From: Chlamydia trachomatis A/HAR-13
Lineage (GTDB): Bacteria; Chlamydiota; Chlamydiia; Chlamydiales; Chlamydiaceae
Direction: 5' to 3'
Length of the DNA: 64,000 nucleotides
Assembly (NCBI RefSeq): GCF_000012125.1
Contig: NC_007429.1
Span: forward strand, 496,001-560,000
Below the pieces are notes generated by a model. The model searched no databases. It had not been told where the DNA came from and saw nothing but the letters and a program-made list of their open reading frames with translations. Every line of letters begins with the position of its first letter. Positions within the stretch are counted from its first letter, which is position 1. Shown here piece by piece: positions 44,819 through 54,143 of this stretch. Both the position numbers and the translations under genes were made by a program.

Positions 44819-45467
44819 TTGTTCCCTCGTATTGTTAGGAGGAGGGAAAGGCGAGCGTTTTAATTCCCTCCAACCAAAGCAATACACACATCTTTGTGGG
44901 GAGCCGCTAATTCTTCATGCCTTACATGCCTACCAACGCCTACCGTTTGTTCAAGAGGTGGTTGTTGTCTGCGAAGAGCAGTACCGGGAACTATTTCTCC
45001 CCTATTCTGTAAAATTTGCGTCTCCCGGGACTTTACGCCAAGATTCTGTTTTTTCTGGATTACAACAAGTTTCTACCCCTTGGGTATGTATACACGATGG
45101 GGTTCGTCCCTTTGTCTACGCGGACGAAGTCATTGAAGTTTGCTCCGCTGCACGCAAAACTGGAGCTGCAGCTTTAGCTTCCCCTGCAACGTATACTATT
45201 AAATCATGTGCACCCGTTCGCACCTTAGATAGAGATGCTTTAGCAGTTATCCATACTCCTCAATGCTTAGATACAGAAGTCCTGAGAGAAGGACTTCTCC
45301 TTGCCCGCGCTATGGATTTCTCTCTATCCGATGATACAGAAGCTGCTGAATTACTCGGCATAGAACCTACCTTAGTATTCAGCAACAGAGTACAAATCAA
45401 AGTCACTTATCCTGAGGACCTCTTATTCGCAGAAACTCTTCTCTCCAAGTCCTCTACCTATAAATAA
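44808..45467 (+). CDS. ispD: 2-C-methyl-D-erythritol 4-phosphate cytidylyltransferase (IspD)
   Basis: 219 residues. The nucleotide-binding start [10 protein letters not shown] and Q-P-K-Q-Y match IspD, as does the H-D-G-V-R-P-F motif near residue 95 and T-P-Q-C-L-D later. It transfers CMP to methylerythritol phosphate in the MEP isoprenoid pathway, upstream of IspF near 10 kb. Its ATG lies inside lpxG and truA follows nine bases after its stop. Confidence 0.93.
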
Positions 45468-45475
45468 GCCTTCCC

Positions 45476-46279
45476 ATGACAAAAAAAATTGTTTTACAAA
45501 TCGCTTATCAAGGAACATCCTACTCTGGATGGCAATACCAACCTAATGCCCTTTCTATCCAAGAAGTCTTAGAAACAATCCTTAAAAAAATAGCAGGCTT
45601 TCGCATTTCTGTAATTTCTTCTGGACGTACAGATGCTGGCGTGCATGCTCAGGGCCAGATTGCTCATTTCCATTGCCCAGACCATCCACATTTCACGGAT
45701 CCCAGACAAATCCAAAAGATGCTCAACGCCCTATTACCTCATGATATTGTCATTCACGATGCTGTCATGACCGACGGAGATTTCCATTCTAGATTTTCTG
45801 CCATAGCCAAAGAATATCGCTATACGCTATCTCTACTTCCTAAACCTCTCCCTCATCATCGCCTATTCTGTTTTAGTCCTCGTTATAAACTCAATATAGC
45901 GCGTATGCAAGAAGCAGCTCAATACCTTGTAGGCACACATGATTTTGCTTCTTTTGCGAATCTAGGAAGAGAGTACTCTTCTACGATACGCACTCTCTAT
46001 ACTCTAGATTTATCAGAACAAGAGCATCTCGTTACTGTCATATGCAGAGGAAATGGCTTTCTTTACAAAATGGTACGCAATATTGTGGGAGCTCTTCTCG
46101 ATATAGGGAAAGGGAAATATCCTCCAGAACATCTTCTCGATATGCTAGCAACCAAAGATCGCCGCAAAGGGCCTCCTTCAGCACCTCCGTACGGACTATC
46201 TTTACACCACGTATGCTATCCTCCCCCCTATCAGTGGTTCTGCAAGCATGAACACAATAACTCTAGCGAAGGGAAGTAA
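45476..46279 (+). CDS. truA: tRNA pseudouridine synthase A
   Basis: 267 residues. The catalytic Asp lies in [11 protein letters not shown] near residue 52. [14 protein letters not shown] and the C-terminal [16 protein letters not shown] segments are typical. It makes pseudouridine at positions 38-40 of the tRNA anticodon arm. Third gene after lpxG and ispD. Its 3' end overlaps the convergent HAD phosphatase gene by 49 bases. Confidence 0.95.
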   Translation: MTKKIVLQIAYQGTSYSGWQYQPNALSIQEVLETILKKIAGFRISVISSGRTDAGVHAQGQIAHFHCPDHPHFTDPRQIQKMLNALLPHDIVIHDAVMTDGDFHSRFSAIAKEYRYTLSLLPKPLPHHRLFCFSPRYKLNIARMQEAAQYLVGTHDFASFANLGREYSSTIRTLYTLDLSEQEHLVTVICRGNGFLYKMVRNIVGALLDIGKGKYPPEHLLDMLATKDRRKGPPSAPPYGLSLHHVCYPPPYQWFCKHEHNNSSEGK

Positions 46280-46905
46280 TAATACTCCTTTCCAGGGAAT
46301 AAGGACTGTGTTTGCTCTAGAGATCGTTCTGCATTGATAGCTACCATAGTGGCTGGGATTCCGGCTAATGCCTGCAATCCTTTTACACTATCCTCAAATC
46401 CGATTACGTGATCTCCTTCTCTTACAAAACGATTCCATGCTAATCGATAGCTATCCGGGGCAGGTTTAGGACGTGCATATTCTTCTCTAGTTATCCAAAA
46501 TTGCATACACTCTAAAACCGGATATTCCTTACGGATGCGTAGCGTAGACTCTTTAGAAGAGTTGGTTACAACACCCAAACATTTTCCTTCCAATAAGGAG
46601 AGAAACGTTTCCACACCAGGCATCAGCTGTATCTGCTCACAAGATAGGAGATCATGGTAACACCGATCTCTATCTAAAAAATAACTTGGGAAAAAAGCTC
46701 GTGTTTCAGGGAACAGCTGTATCAAAGCCTCTTGAAATCGTTCCCTCCCTTGCATCGCTAAAGAATAATATTGGCTAAAAGAGAGTTCGACAGAGACCTT
46801 ATACTTCCGCCATGTCTCTAAACAGGCTTGATAAAATAAAGGCTCGGTATCAATTAATAATCCATCTAAATCGAAAAAATATACCTCATAAGAATCTAGA
46901 CGCAT
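46231..46905 (-). CDS. HAD-superfamily phosphatase (phosphoglycolate phosphatase/beta-phosphoglucomutase type)
   Basis: 224 residues. Motif I is [12 protein letters not shown], with the nucleophile and acid Asp near residues 12 and 14. Motif II is V-T-N-S-S-K-E and motif III the K-P-A-P-D segment with G-F-E-D-S near residue 174. The helical cap lies between motifs I and II. The substrate is unknown; sugar phosphates are likely. It stands alone on the minus strand and overlaps the end of truA. Confidence 0.88.
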   Translation of the reverse strand: MRLDSYEVYFFDLDGLLIDTEPLFYQACLETWRKYKVSVELSFSQYYSLAMQGRERFQEALIQLFPETRAFFPSYFLDRDRCYHDLLSCEQIQLMPGVETFLSLLEGKCLGVVTNSSKESTLRIRKEYPVLECMQFWITREEYARPKPAPDSYRLAWNRFVREGDHVIGFEDSVKGLQALAGIPATMVAINAERSLEQTQSLFPGKEYYYFPSLELLCSCLQNH

Positions 46906-46942
46906 AGCTTCTCTCTCCTATCATGGATGAAAGTACTAGATC

Positions 46943-46971
46943 TTGTACTTTTTCTCTAACGAATATATAAG
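46943..46971 (+). promoter_or_regulatory. Candidate sigma66 promoter of the lipoprotein gene at 46998
   Basis: TTGTAC (46943-46948) and TATAAG (46966-46971) are exactly 17 bases apart, close to consensus, 27 bases before the ATG. Confidence 0.55.
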
Positions 46972-46997
46972 TCTTTTTCCATTCAGCGGGAAACTTT

Positions 46998-47639
46998 ATG
47001 AACCTAATACTCCTCCTTACGTTATGTCTATCGAGCCTTTTATCAGGGTGCTCAACAGACAATCGCCAAACCTCTTATATCGAGGCAGCCCGCATCACAA
47101 CACAAAGCTCAGGCTCACTGATCCTTTACCCCGTGATCGAGCCTCGCTCCGCTCCTACATACCACTGGCCTACTCCTAAATCCCCGGTCATTACAAACTA
47201 CTCTTTCCACTGCCATGGCACGTCTGGATCACTATCTACAGAAGAAACGCTTGTCTTCGACTGCAATGGAATCAAACACCTAGCCAAACCCTTTTCTATT
47301 CATCCACTCCTAGTGACTATTGCACAATACATTCATCATCACTTCCCTATTACTATTGAAGAGGGATATTGCTGTCCTATGCACTATAAGTTTCTCCTAA
47401 CTTCGGATACATCCATATCCGAACAACATTGCAAAGGTTTAGCAGCAATAGTCTCTACTCAACAACCAGTATCTCCTCAAATGCTGGCTCCTATTCTCTC
47501 TAAGCTGTATAGAGGCTTGCCGCTTCCTTCTAAAACATTCACCCTCTTTCATAATACAATTCAAAATGAAGATTTTATCATCACCTCTACCTTCAAAAAG
47601 GGTAAACCTGTGCTGGTTATTGAAGTTCATCATGAGTAA
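46998..47639 (+). CDS. Predicted lipoprotein of unknown function
   Basis: 213 residues. The signal peptide ends in L-L-S-G-C (lipobox, Cys18). The mature part has no transmembrane segment and contains a few cysteines (for example Y-C-C-P-M-H near 120) but no motif I recognise. It has its own promoter-like sequence 27 bases upstream and precedes the tRNA-Leu gene. It is probably exported and anchored in a periplasmic-facing membrane. Orthologues are expected only in chlamydiae, judging by the lack of family resemblance. Confidence 0.75.
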   Translation: MNLILLLTLCLSSLLSGCSTDNRQTSYIEAARITTQSSGSLILYPVIEPRSAPTYHWPTPKSPVITNYSFHCHGTSGSLSTEETLVFDCNGIKHLAKPFSIHPLLVTIAQYIHHHFPITIEEGYCCPMHYKFLLTSDTSISEQHCKGLAAIVSTQQPVSPQMLAPILSKLYRGLPLPSKTFTLFHNTIQNEDFIITSTFKKGKPVLVIEVHHE

Positions 47640-47768
47640 ATACCTCTGCTGAGCGTATTTTCCTTAACAAAAAAACCTTCTCTCCCCTATACTTTGTCCT
47701 CTTAAGGATATTTCCTGTCAGGGGAAAAAACTCTATTTCTTCTTCTGTTTTCAGACCTAGATGGTTAT

Positions 47769-47851
47769 GCCGGCGTGGCGGAATGGTAGACGCGGTAGAC
47801 TCAAAATCTACTCTTAGCAGTAAGGTGTTGGTTCGAGTCCAATCGCCGGCA
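47769..47851 (+). tRNA. tRNA-Leu (anticodon CAA)
   Basis: 83 bases with a perfect 7-bp acceptor stem (GCCGGCG with CGCCGGC), GTAGA/TCTAC anticodon stem, loop CTCAAAA giving anticodon CAA (codon UUG), a class II variable arm and the GGTTCGAGTCC T-arm. No encoded CCA. Confidence 0.95.
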
Positions 47852-47932
47852 TTAATCACATTTCATGATTTATATTGCTAATAATTCGTAGGACCCTTTT
47901 CTTGAAAGAGAACGCGAACAGGCAACTCTTTT

Positions 47933-48262
47933 ATGAAAGAATCCGCTCTTCTCCCTTTATTAAAGAAAAAGAAAGGCTTTTTCTTATCAATCCTTGATCT
48001 AACTCAAGTCGAAGCTTCGCTCTCTCCCGAAGATCTCATTAAAGTATTACGGCAGAAAAAAACTCTTTTATCTTGTATAGAGAAAGTCGACCATCAAATT
48101 AAAAAATTTCGGGATAGTTTCTCTTTAGCACTTCCTCAAGAGGTGCAAGAAGAACTGGAAGAAATCCGATCTGTTATTCAGCGCATTCTAGAAACAGACA
48201 AAAAAAACTATTGTATAAGAAAAAGAGAACTGAGAACTTATGCCAAAAATCGACACTTGTGA
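47933..48262 (+). CDS. Small helical protein upstream of ctcB, possibly FlgN-like chaperone
   Basis: 109 residues, almost entirely helical and charged, with Leu heptads suggesting a coiled-coil hairpin (about 30-60 and 72-100). There is no signal peptide. The pattern of Leu-rich helices with K-K-T-L-L-S-C-I and a late D-K-K-N is reminiscent of FlgN-type flagellar or type III export chaperones, but this is only a topological resemblance. The gene overlaps ctcB by 23 bases and so belongs to the two-component operon. Function unknown. Confidence 0.65.
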   Translation: MKESALLPLLKKKKGFFLSILDLTQVEASLSPEDLIKVLRQKKTLLSCIEKVDHQIKKFRDSFSLALPQEVQEELEEIRSVIQRILETDKKNYCIRKRELRTYAKNRHL

Positions 48263-49298
48263 TTCTTGCGTTTCCAATACCGAACTTTTGGCCATTCGTA
48301 CGCGAGTAACACAATCGTATAACGAAGCTCAAACCATCCTATCTTCGATTCCCGATGGCATTTTTCTACTTTCTGAATCTGGAGAGATTCTGATTTGCAA
48401 TCCCCAAGCCCGCGCTATTTTAGGCATCCCTGAGGACATCCAGCTGGTCACACGGATGTTCCATGATTTTTTCCCCGATACTTTTTTTGGATTCTCAGTA
48501 CAAGAAGCTTTAGAAAAAGAAGTCCCTCCTAAAACGATTCGACTAACCCTATCTCAAGAACTCTCCCAAAAAGAGGTAGAAGTTTTTGTTAGGAAAAATA
48601 TCTCTCACGACTTCCTCTTCCTTCTCATCCGCGACCGGTCGGACTATAGGCAATTAGAACAAGCGATTGAAAAATACCGCAGCATTTCCGAGTTAGGGAA
48701 AATAGCTGCAACTCTAGCACATGAAATCCGTAATCCTCTAACTAGTATTTCAGGATTCGCAACCTTACTGAAAGAAGAGCTCTCTTCAGAACGCCACCAA
48801 CGCATGCTCAATGTCATCATAGAAGGTACTCGCTCATTAAATTCTCTTGTTTCTTCTATGCTTGAATATACAAAAATTCAACCTCTGAACCTTCGTTCTA
48901 TAGACCTACAGGATTTCTTTTCTTCTCTCATTCCAGAACTCTCTTTAACCTTTCCTTCTTGTACATTTAGAAGAACCATCTTATCTCCTATACAGCGCTC
49001 TATAGATCCTGATCGCTTGCGATGTGTGATATGGAACCTTGTAAAAAATGCCGTCGAAGCATCGGATGAAGAAATCTTTCTAGAACTACATGAAAAAGGG
49101 TTTTCCGTTATCAATACCGGCACTCTTCCTCCTAATATCCAAGAAAAGCTTTTTATTCCTTTCTTCACTACGAAACCTCAAGGGAACGGTCTAGGCCTAG
49201 CAGAGGCTCATAAAATCATGCGCCTGCATGGCGGAGATCTGGTTGTTTCAACCCGGGATAATCGTACTACCTTTACCATCCTATGGACTCCCGCTTAA
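48240..49298 (+). CDS. ctcB: Sensor histidine kinase CtcB (AtoS-like)
   Basis: 352 residues, no membrane segments, so probably cytosolic. A PAS domain lies at about 35-145 (I-P-D-G-I-F-L-L-S-E-S-G). The H-box is L-A-H-E-I-R-N-P-L-T-S-I-S-G with His161. The N-box W-N-L-V-K-N-A-V-E-A-S and G-box T-K-P-Q-G-N-G-L-G-L-A complete the ATPase. It phosphorylates CtcC. C. trachomatis uses this pair to control sigma54 promoters. It follows the small helical gene (overlapping) and is followed by ctcC after 42 bases. Confidence 0.93.
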   Translation: MPKIDTCDSCVSNTELLAIRTRVTQSYNEAQTILSSIPDGIFLLSESGEILICNPQARAILGIPEDIQLVTRMFHDFFPDTFFGFSVQEALEKEVPPKTIRLTLSQELSQKEVEVFVRKNISHDFLFLLIRDRSDYRQLEQAIEKYRSISELGKIAATLAHEIRNPLTSISGFATLLKEELSSERHQRMLNVIIEGTRSLNSLVSSMLEYTKIQPLNLRSIDLQDFFSSLIPELSLTFPSCTFRRTILSPIQRSIDPDRLRCVIWNLVKNAVEASDEEIFLELHEKGFSVINTGTLPPNIQEKLFIPFFTTKPQGNGLGLAEAHKIMRLHGGDLVVSTRDNRTTFTILWTPA

Positions 49299-49340
49299 GA
49301 GCAGTTATCAAATGCAAAACACTCACCTCTGAAAAACCCC

Positions 49341-50501
49341 ATGTCGATAGAACACATTCTTATTATTGACGATGATCCCCATATCCTGGCTCTTCTTTCT
49401 GAGATACTGGGCGCTCGGAACTTTTCAGTGTCTTCTGCTCCAGGAGTCAAACAAGCTATTAAGCAGATCTCTAACTGTCCTTTCGATCTGATTATTTCCG
49501 ATATGAATATGCCTGATGGTTCAGGATTGGATATTATCCAGTATACAAAACAGCATCGTCCGCAAACCCCTATCTTGGTCATTACTGCTTTCGGAACTAT
49601 TCAAAATGCTGTTGAAGCTATGCGATTCGGAGCTTTTAACTATCTGACCAAACCGTTTTCCCCCGATGCCCTTTTTACTTTAATCGCTAAAGCCGAAGAA
49701 CTCCAAGCGCTACAACAAGACAACCTATTTCTACAATCACAAGGATCCTCCATCTCACATCCTCTGATCGCCGAAAGTCCTTCCATGAAACAGCTACTTG
49801 ATAAAGCTCGCCGAGCGGCTAACAGTTCTGCGAATATATTCGTACACGGAGAATCCGGATGCGGAAAAGAAAATCTTTCATTTTTTATCCACAAGCACTC
49901 CCCTCGATCTACTAAGCCCTATATTAAAGTCAATTGTGCTGCTATCCCCGATACTTTGTTAGAATCTGAGTTTTTCGGGCACGAAAAAGGAGCTTTCACA
50001 GGAGCAACCACGAAGAAAGTAGGAAGATTTGAACTCGCCCACCAAGGCACTCTTTTACTAGATGAAATCACAGAAATTCCGATCCATTTGCAAGCCAAAC
50101 TTTTGCGGGCAATACAAGAACAAGAATTCGAACATATTGGAGGAATAAAAACCCTCCCTGTAAACATTCGATTTCTAGCCACTTCCAATCGTGACCTTGA
50201 GGAAGCTATTGAAACCAAAGTTCTCCGTCAAGATCTCTACTATCGATTGAGTGTGATCTCTTTACACATCCCTCCCCTTCGCGATAGAAAAGAAGATATC
50301 CTCCCTTTAGCTCATTACTACTTAGAAAAATTTTGTAAGATGAATAATAAGCCTCCAAAAACATTGTCTTTAGAAGCGCAAAGAAATCTTTTGGATTATT
50401 CATGGCCTGGGAATGTTCGAGAACTCTCTAACGTACTCGAACGAACTGTTATTCTAGAAAACGATCCTGCGATCACTCCTTCTATGCTCGCTCTCTTATA
50501 A
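49341..50501 (+). CDS. ctcC: Sigma54 response regulator CtcC lacking a DNA-binding domain
   Basis: 386 residues. The receiver domain (about 1-120) has D-D-D near the start and the phospho-acceptor Asp54 in S-D-M-N-M-P-D-G. A linker leads to the AAA+ domain with Walker A G-E-S-G-C-G-K-E, the sigma54-contacting G-A-F-T-G-A loop and Walker B L-L-L-D-E-I-T. The chain ends after W-P-G-N-V-R-E-L and a short helix, so the usual Fis-type HTH is missing. It may activate sigma54-RNA polymerase from solution, as in other chlamydiae. Partner of CtcB. Confidence 0.94.
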   Translation: MSIEHILIIDDDPHILALLSEILGARNFSVSSAPGVKQAIKQISNCPFDLIISDMNMPDGSGLDIIQYTKQHRPQTPILVITAFGTIQNAVEAMRFGAFNYLTKPFSPDALFTLIAKAEELQALQQDNLFLQSQGSSISHPLIAESPSMKQLLDKARRAANSSANIFVHGESGCGKENLSFFIHKHSPRSTKPYIKVNCAAIPDTLLESEFFGHEKGAFTGATTKKVGRFELAHQGTLLLDEITEIPIHLQAKLLRAIQEQEFEHIGGIKTLPVNIRFLATSNRDLEEAIETKVLRQDLYYRLSVISLHIPPLRDRKEDILPLAHYYLEKFCKMNNKPPKTLSLEAQRNLLDYSWPGNVRELSNVLERTVILENDPAITPSMLALL

Positions 50502-50567
50502 TGATTCTTAACAGGAGTTTTTCTTGTATTTCAGAAGCTTTTCTGGTAACCTTGGATCCTTCCTTGT

Positions 50568-50641
50568 GCACCGATAGCTCAACTGGATAGAGTACCTGGC
50601 TTCGGACCAGGTGGTTGGAGGTTCGAACCCTCTTCGGTGCG
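50568..50641 (+). tRNA. tRNA-Arg (anticodon UCG)
   Basis: 74 bases. The acceptor stem GCACCGA pairs with TCGGTGC. Anticodon stem CCTGG/CCAGG encloses loop CTTCGGA, giving TCG (codon CGA). The T-arm is GGTTCGAACCC-type. It lies 66 bases after ctcC. Confidence 0.93.
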
Positions 50642-50727
50642 CATTCTCTAAAACTTCTTTTCAATTTTTTTATTCTAGTATAAGCGACCCGTTATAGCTC
50701 GCTAATCACAGAAGTCTTCTTAATCTT

Positions 50728-51264
50728 ATGAGCACCCCTCCTACAGATGCGCATTGTCTCTTCGATCCTATTCGCTGTAAACCCGTCCCTCCCTTTCCCG
50801 AGGAGCACGTTAGACAGGCTTTGCTCTCGTTTCTCATCCAAGAGCTCTCCTATCCCCAACAACAGATCATTGTGGAAAAAGGAATCAAATCTTGTATTCC
50901 AGCATCACTCCCGCCTCTCCCTAAAAAAATGCGAGGAAGAGCGGATGTACTTATCCTATCTCCCTCCTCTTACGTCTCTTCAGAAGGTGCTTCTATTTCT
51001 TTTCCCCATCCTCAGCCCCTACTATTAATAGAATGTAAAGCGAAAACAGTGACCTCTCTCTCTTTCAGTCAATTGATTAGCTATAACTATTTTATCGGGG
51101 CCCCCTGTCTATCTCTAATTAGCGCAAACTCTCAGCTCACAGGTTTTTTATCCCCAAAGACAAAAACATTCGCTTTTTACCAAGGGATTCCTTCATATTC
51201 TCAACTGATGAACTTCTATATCCATACATTTTCATGCAAATCACCCTTCCCGGAGTTGTTCTAA
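50728..51264 (+). CDS. Orphan restriction-type nuclease-fold protein (HSDR_N-like)
   Basis: 178 residues. The N-terminal [10 protein letters not shown] and the order R-A-D-V-L-I ... [10 protein letters not shown] match the PD-(D/E)xK fold of type I restriction R-subunit N-terminal domains (HSDR_N family). Asp and E-x-K catalytic residues are in place (near residues 74 and 97). No helicase, methylase or specificity subunit is nearby, so it is not a restriction system. A DNA repair or recombination role is plausible because recO overlaps its end by 31 bases on the same strand. Confidence 0.7.
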
Positions 51265-51965
51265 CAAACTCTCCCGCTGAGAAACAATATGTTATCGTAA
51301 AAATTTTCTCGCCAGCAGGGCTTCTTTCTGCCTTCGCAAAAAATGGAGCATCCCTATCCTGCGATTTTCGAGAGTCTCTGTTCCCCATTTCTTTTAGCCT
51401 TTTCACGATTCAACAATCTCCTCCCAAAATGCGAAAAGTCATACAGGGGGAGCTCCAAAATCCTTTCACAACGATTAAAAGTTCGTATCCACTTTTGCAA
51501 AGCGCAGGGAAAATGATTCAAGCGATTCTCAAAACGCAATGGCATGAAAAGCCCTCTCCCCATCTCTTTTCTCTTTTTCTTAACTTCCTTCAACGAATTC
51601 CAGAAACGCAATACCCTAATTTTTTTTCCTCGATGTTCCTACTAAAACTCTTACAACATGAGGGAAGCCTAGATTTATCGCGCTCCTGCACCTTATGTAA
51701 AACTCCCTTAGAATCTTCAACTATTTACCGTTATGAAGGAGCTCTATTTTGTGAAAAACATGCTCATGAAGAAACGATCTCCTTCAGCCAAGAAGAAGAC
51801 CATATTTTAAGAGTGATCGTACAAGCAAAAAAATTCCAAGAGCTCGTTTGTCTAGCAGAATTCCCTATCGACATCGATACAAAAATAGATGCCCTATTCT
51901 CCTCCTTCCTTTCAGAAACATCCGAGCCTTCTTCTCTATATTACAAAGGGAAAACGCTTCTCTAA
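51234..51965 (+). CDS. recO: DNA repair protein RecO
   Basis: 243 residues. The N-terminal OB fold (G-V-V-L-T-N-S-P ... [10 protein letters not shown]) is followed by a helical domain and the zinc site C-T-L-C-K-T-P ... C-E-K-H. RecO works with RecF and RecR to load RecA on SSB-coated DNA. It overlaps the preceding nuclease-fold gene, and its end overlaps the convergent exported-protein gene by four bases. Confidence 0.88.
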
Positions 51966-52564
51966 CGGAGAAAAATAACTCCTCCATTACGAGTCTCTAC
52001 ATGAAAAGTTAGCGTCACAGGGGATTCTCCTACCAAAGAATTCCGAAAAGTTTTCTTCCAAAAACCTCTTCCTCTCTTGATTAGTGATCCCTCTGCAACT
52101 ACTTTACTATTCATATCAACCTGCGTATAGACAACTACACCAATGTCTTTAGGTAACATAATTGTAATTGGCTCTTGCTCATTACGAATATAAATAGACG
52201 CATTCTTTTTCCACTCCCCTCGAAAATCTAAATCCATTCTGCAGGAGGTACAAGAAAGATTTACAGAAGACAGTTCTGGACACTCTCCCTTTATTTTCGA
52301 ACGCAGCAATCCAAAAGATCCCTTATAAACCACGCTCTCCAACTTAGGGAAGCTTCCCGTCACATTAAATTGTACACGTTTTTTTCTTTCTGCATGGATT
52401 TCCATAGTTTCCATATCTGGATACTGCCCAGAGAAAACAAACCGATCCATATAAAACTGCTCTTCTTCCGCGAGAAAATGCGCGCCGAAAGCGGGTAAAC
52501 TGAACGTTCCGAAGATTGTCAACAAACAAACTAGTATATGCACAATAACGCCTCTCTTCTCCAT
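51962..52564 (-). CDS. Predicted exported protein of unknown function
   Basis: 200 residues from the ATG at 52564; a GTG is adjacent at 52567. A cleavable signal peptide is likely (hydrophobic 8-22, then F-G-A-H). The mature part is beta-rich with repeated short strands and the pair C-T-S-C, and resembles an adhesin-like or DUF4097-type beta domain. That is weak resemblance only. No family can be named with confidence. It lies between recO (convergent) and a tRNA-Leu on the same strand. Confidence 0.6.
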
Positions 52565-52694
52565 CACGAAAGAAACAAAGCTCTACGCATGCACAACGAA
52601 CTATGCAAGCAAAAACCTACCGTCAGCATACTAGAAAGATAAAAAGATTATCAAAATGAAAAGCAAAAAGAGGATCTGGATAACAAGGAAATCT

Positions 52695-52776
52695 TGCGAA
52701 AGAGGGGACTCGAACCCCTAAGGAAAGCTCCACTACCACCTCAAGATAGCGCGTATACCAATTCCGCCACTTCCGC
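52695..52776 (-). tRNA. tRNA-Leu (anticodon GAG)
   Basis: 82 bases on the minus strand. Acceptor GCGGAAG pairs with CTTTCGC (one G-U). Anticodon stem CTATC/GGTAG encloses TTGAGGT, anticodon GAG. A class II variable arm and GGTTCGAGTCC T-arm follow. It covers codons CUC/CUU. Confidence 0.93.
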
Positions 52777-53028
52777 AAAAAAGAAGACATGAAGAATCAG
52801 CTTACTCTGATTGGACTCTTTACTACAAGTAAAAAACCTCTCAGCTTACAAATTCCTATCTATTTTAAAGAAAAAATTGGAGGATTTATCAGAGAAAACT
52901 CTTATCCTCTCTATCTCAGTATCTGCCCATACTCAAACAAAGTCTCTGCAAAAGCCCATCCCCTTATTGTAAGAAACCACTGAATATGAGACACTCTTCC
53001 TTTCAACGATATAGATGTAATTTCTACC

Positions 53029-53823
53029 ATGCGCTGTTCAGCTTATTGCACTGCTTCATCCTATCACTTGCACGTGCTCTTTCATCTTCTAAAAGTAAAC
53101 TACCCCTCAGTTCTATCCCGAGAATACGTGCTGATTTCCTCAGAGGAACTAGATGAAAGCGACAAAGCTGCTGTTTTCTTCCCCTTTGGCGTTTGCGTGT
53201 TCTGGGGCTGGGAAGAAACTGAAGAATTACAAGTGATCCGTACTATCACCCCATCTGCAGTCAATCCTCTTCCCAACCCAGAAATCGATAGTTACGATTT
53301 CCATTACGGAGAGAAACTCCAAATCCGTCGCGATAGGCTGGTTCTGACTAACTCGAACCTAAATACAAAACTTGCTATTTCCTTTGGATTAGCTCAGTCT
53401 ATCAAGCTTACAGTTTTCGAAGAAACGATTTACAAAACGGTTGAAAACTCGAAATCTCTTCCCCAAGAACTAGCTTCCAAAGGGAAAATTTCTCTATCCC
53501 GTAAAACGATTGCAAAAAAAATCGGGGAACTATTTCTAGATAAAGCTTCTGTGAACCTACACTCCGATATCCTTGATGAACCAGATTTCTTCTGGGAACA
53601 TCCAGAAACTCAACCTTTTTACATCGATGTTTTAACCTGCCTAGACGTCAATGCTCGCGTAAACGTGCTGAATCATAGACTTGCTATCTTAGGGGACGTT
53701 CTTGAAATTCTTAATGACCAACTAAACCATCAACACTCCTCCGCTCTAGAATGGACCGTAATCTGGTTAATCGCTCTAGAAGTGTTGGTCACACTACTGA
53801 AAGACGTGTTTAACATCATATAA
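53029..53823 (+). CDS. DUF155 (RMD1/YagE/RMND1) family membrane protein
   Basis: 264 residues. The segment F-P-F-G-V-C-V-F-W-G-W-E-E near residue 51 and F-G-L-A-Q-S-I-K-L-T-V-F-E-E near residue 118 are characteristic of DUF155. The C-terminal R-L-A-I-L-G-D-V-L-E-I-L ... L-E-W-T-V-I-W-L-I-A-L-E-V ends in a membrane helix. Relatives are yeast Rmd1/Rmd8 and mitochondrial RMND1 (needed for mitochondrial translation). The bacterial role is unknown. It is five bases upstream of yidD and likely co-transcribed with it. Confidence 0.82.
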   Translation: MRCSAYCTASSYHLHVLFHLLKVNYPSVLSREYVLISSEELDESDKAAVFFPFGVCVFWGWEETEELQVIRTITPSAVNPLPNPEIDSYDFHYGEKLQIRRDRLVLTNSNLNTKLAISFGLAQSIKLTVFEETIYKTVENSKSLPQELASKGKISLSRKTIAKKIGELFLDKASVNLHSDILDEPDFFWEHPETQPFYIDVLTCLDVNARVNVLNHRLAILGDVLEILNDQLNHQHSSALEWTVIWLIALEVLVTLLKDVFNII

Positions 53824-53828
53824 AGGTT

Positions 53829-54143
53829 ATGCAAACTTCCCGGATCAGCTCTTTTTTCCGAGGGCTTGTTCACCTGTACCGTTGGGCGATTTCTCCTTTT
53901 CTCGGGGCTCCTTGTCGCTTTTTCCCTACATGCTCTGAGTACGCTCTTGTTGCACTAAAGAAACATCCGCTCAGAAAAAGCCTTTTTCTCATCGCCAAGC
54001 GCTTACTCAAATGCGGCCCTTGGTGCATAGGAGGTATCGATCTCGTCCCTAGAACTTCTGTTGAAGAATATCTCAGTTCCCCTACCCCTCTAGCAGAATC
54101 CCCAGACGACAGGACTGTGCCACACACCCAAGAAACTTCTTAG
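53829..54143 (+). CDS. yidD: YidD family protein; orthologue reported as lipid-droplet-associated Lda3
   Basis: 104 residues. The YidD core is clear: Y-R-W-A-I-S-P-F-L-G-A-P-C-R-F-F-P-T-C-S-E-Y near residue 17, then G-P-W-C-I-G-G-I-D. YidD is thought to aid membrane protein insertion by YidC. In C. trachomatis the orthologue at this locus (CT473, Lda3) was reported to be exported to host lipid droplets, which does not fit easily with a housekeeping insertase factor. Its end overlaps the convergent gene by 62 bases. Confidence 0.9.
   Translation: MQTSRISSFFRGLVHLYRWAISPFLGAPCRFFPTCSEYALVALKKHPLRKSLFLIAKRLLKCGPWCIGGIDLVPRTSVEEYLSSPTPLAESPDDRTVPHTQETS

Noticed and set aside
52789..52983. 64-codon plus-strand frame between tRNA-Leu(GAG) and the DUF155 gene
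   Set aside because: No ribosome site, biased toward Lys, Ser and Tyr as AT-rich noise, no family resemblance, and it overlaps the tRNA upstream region.
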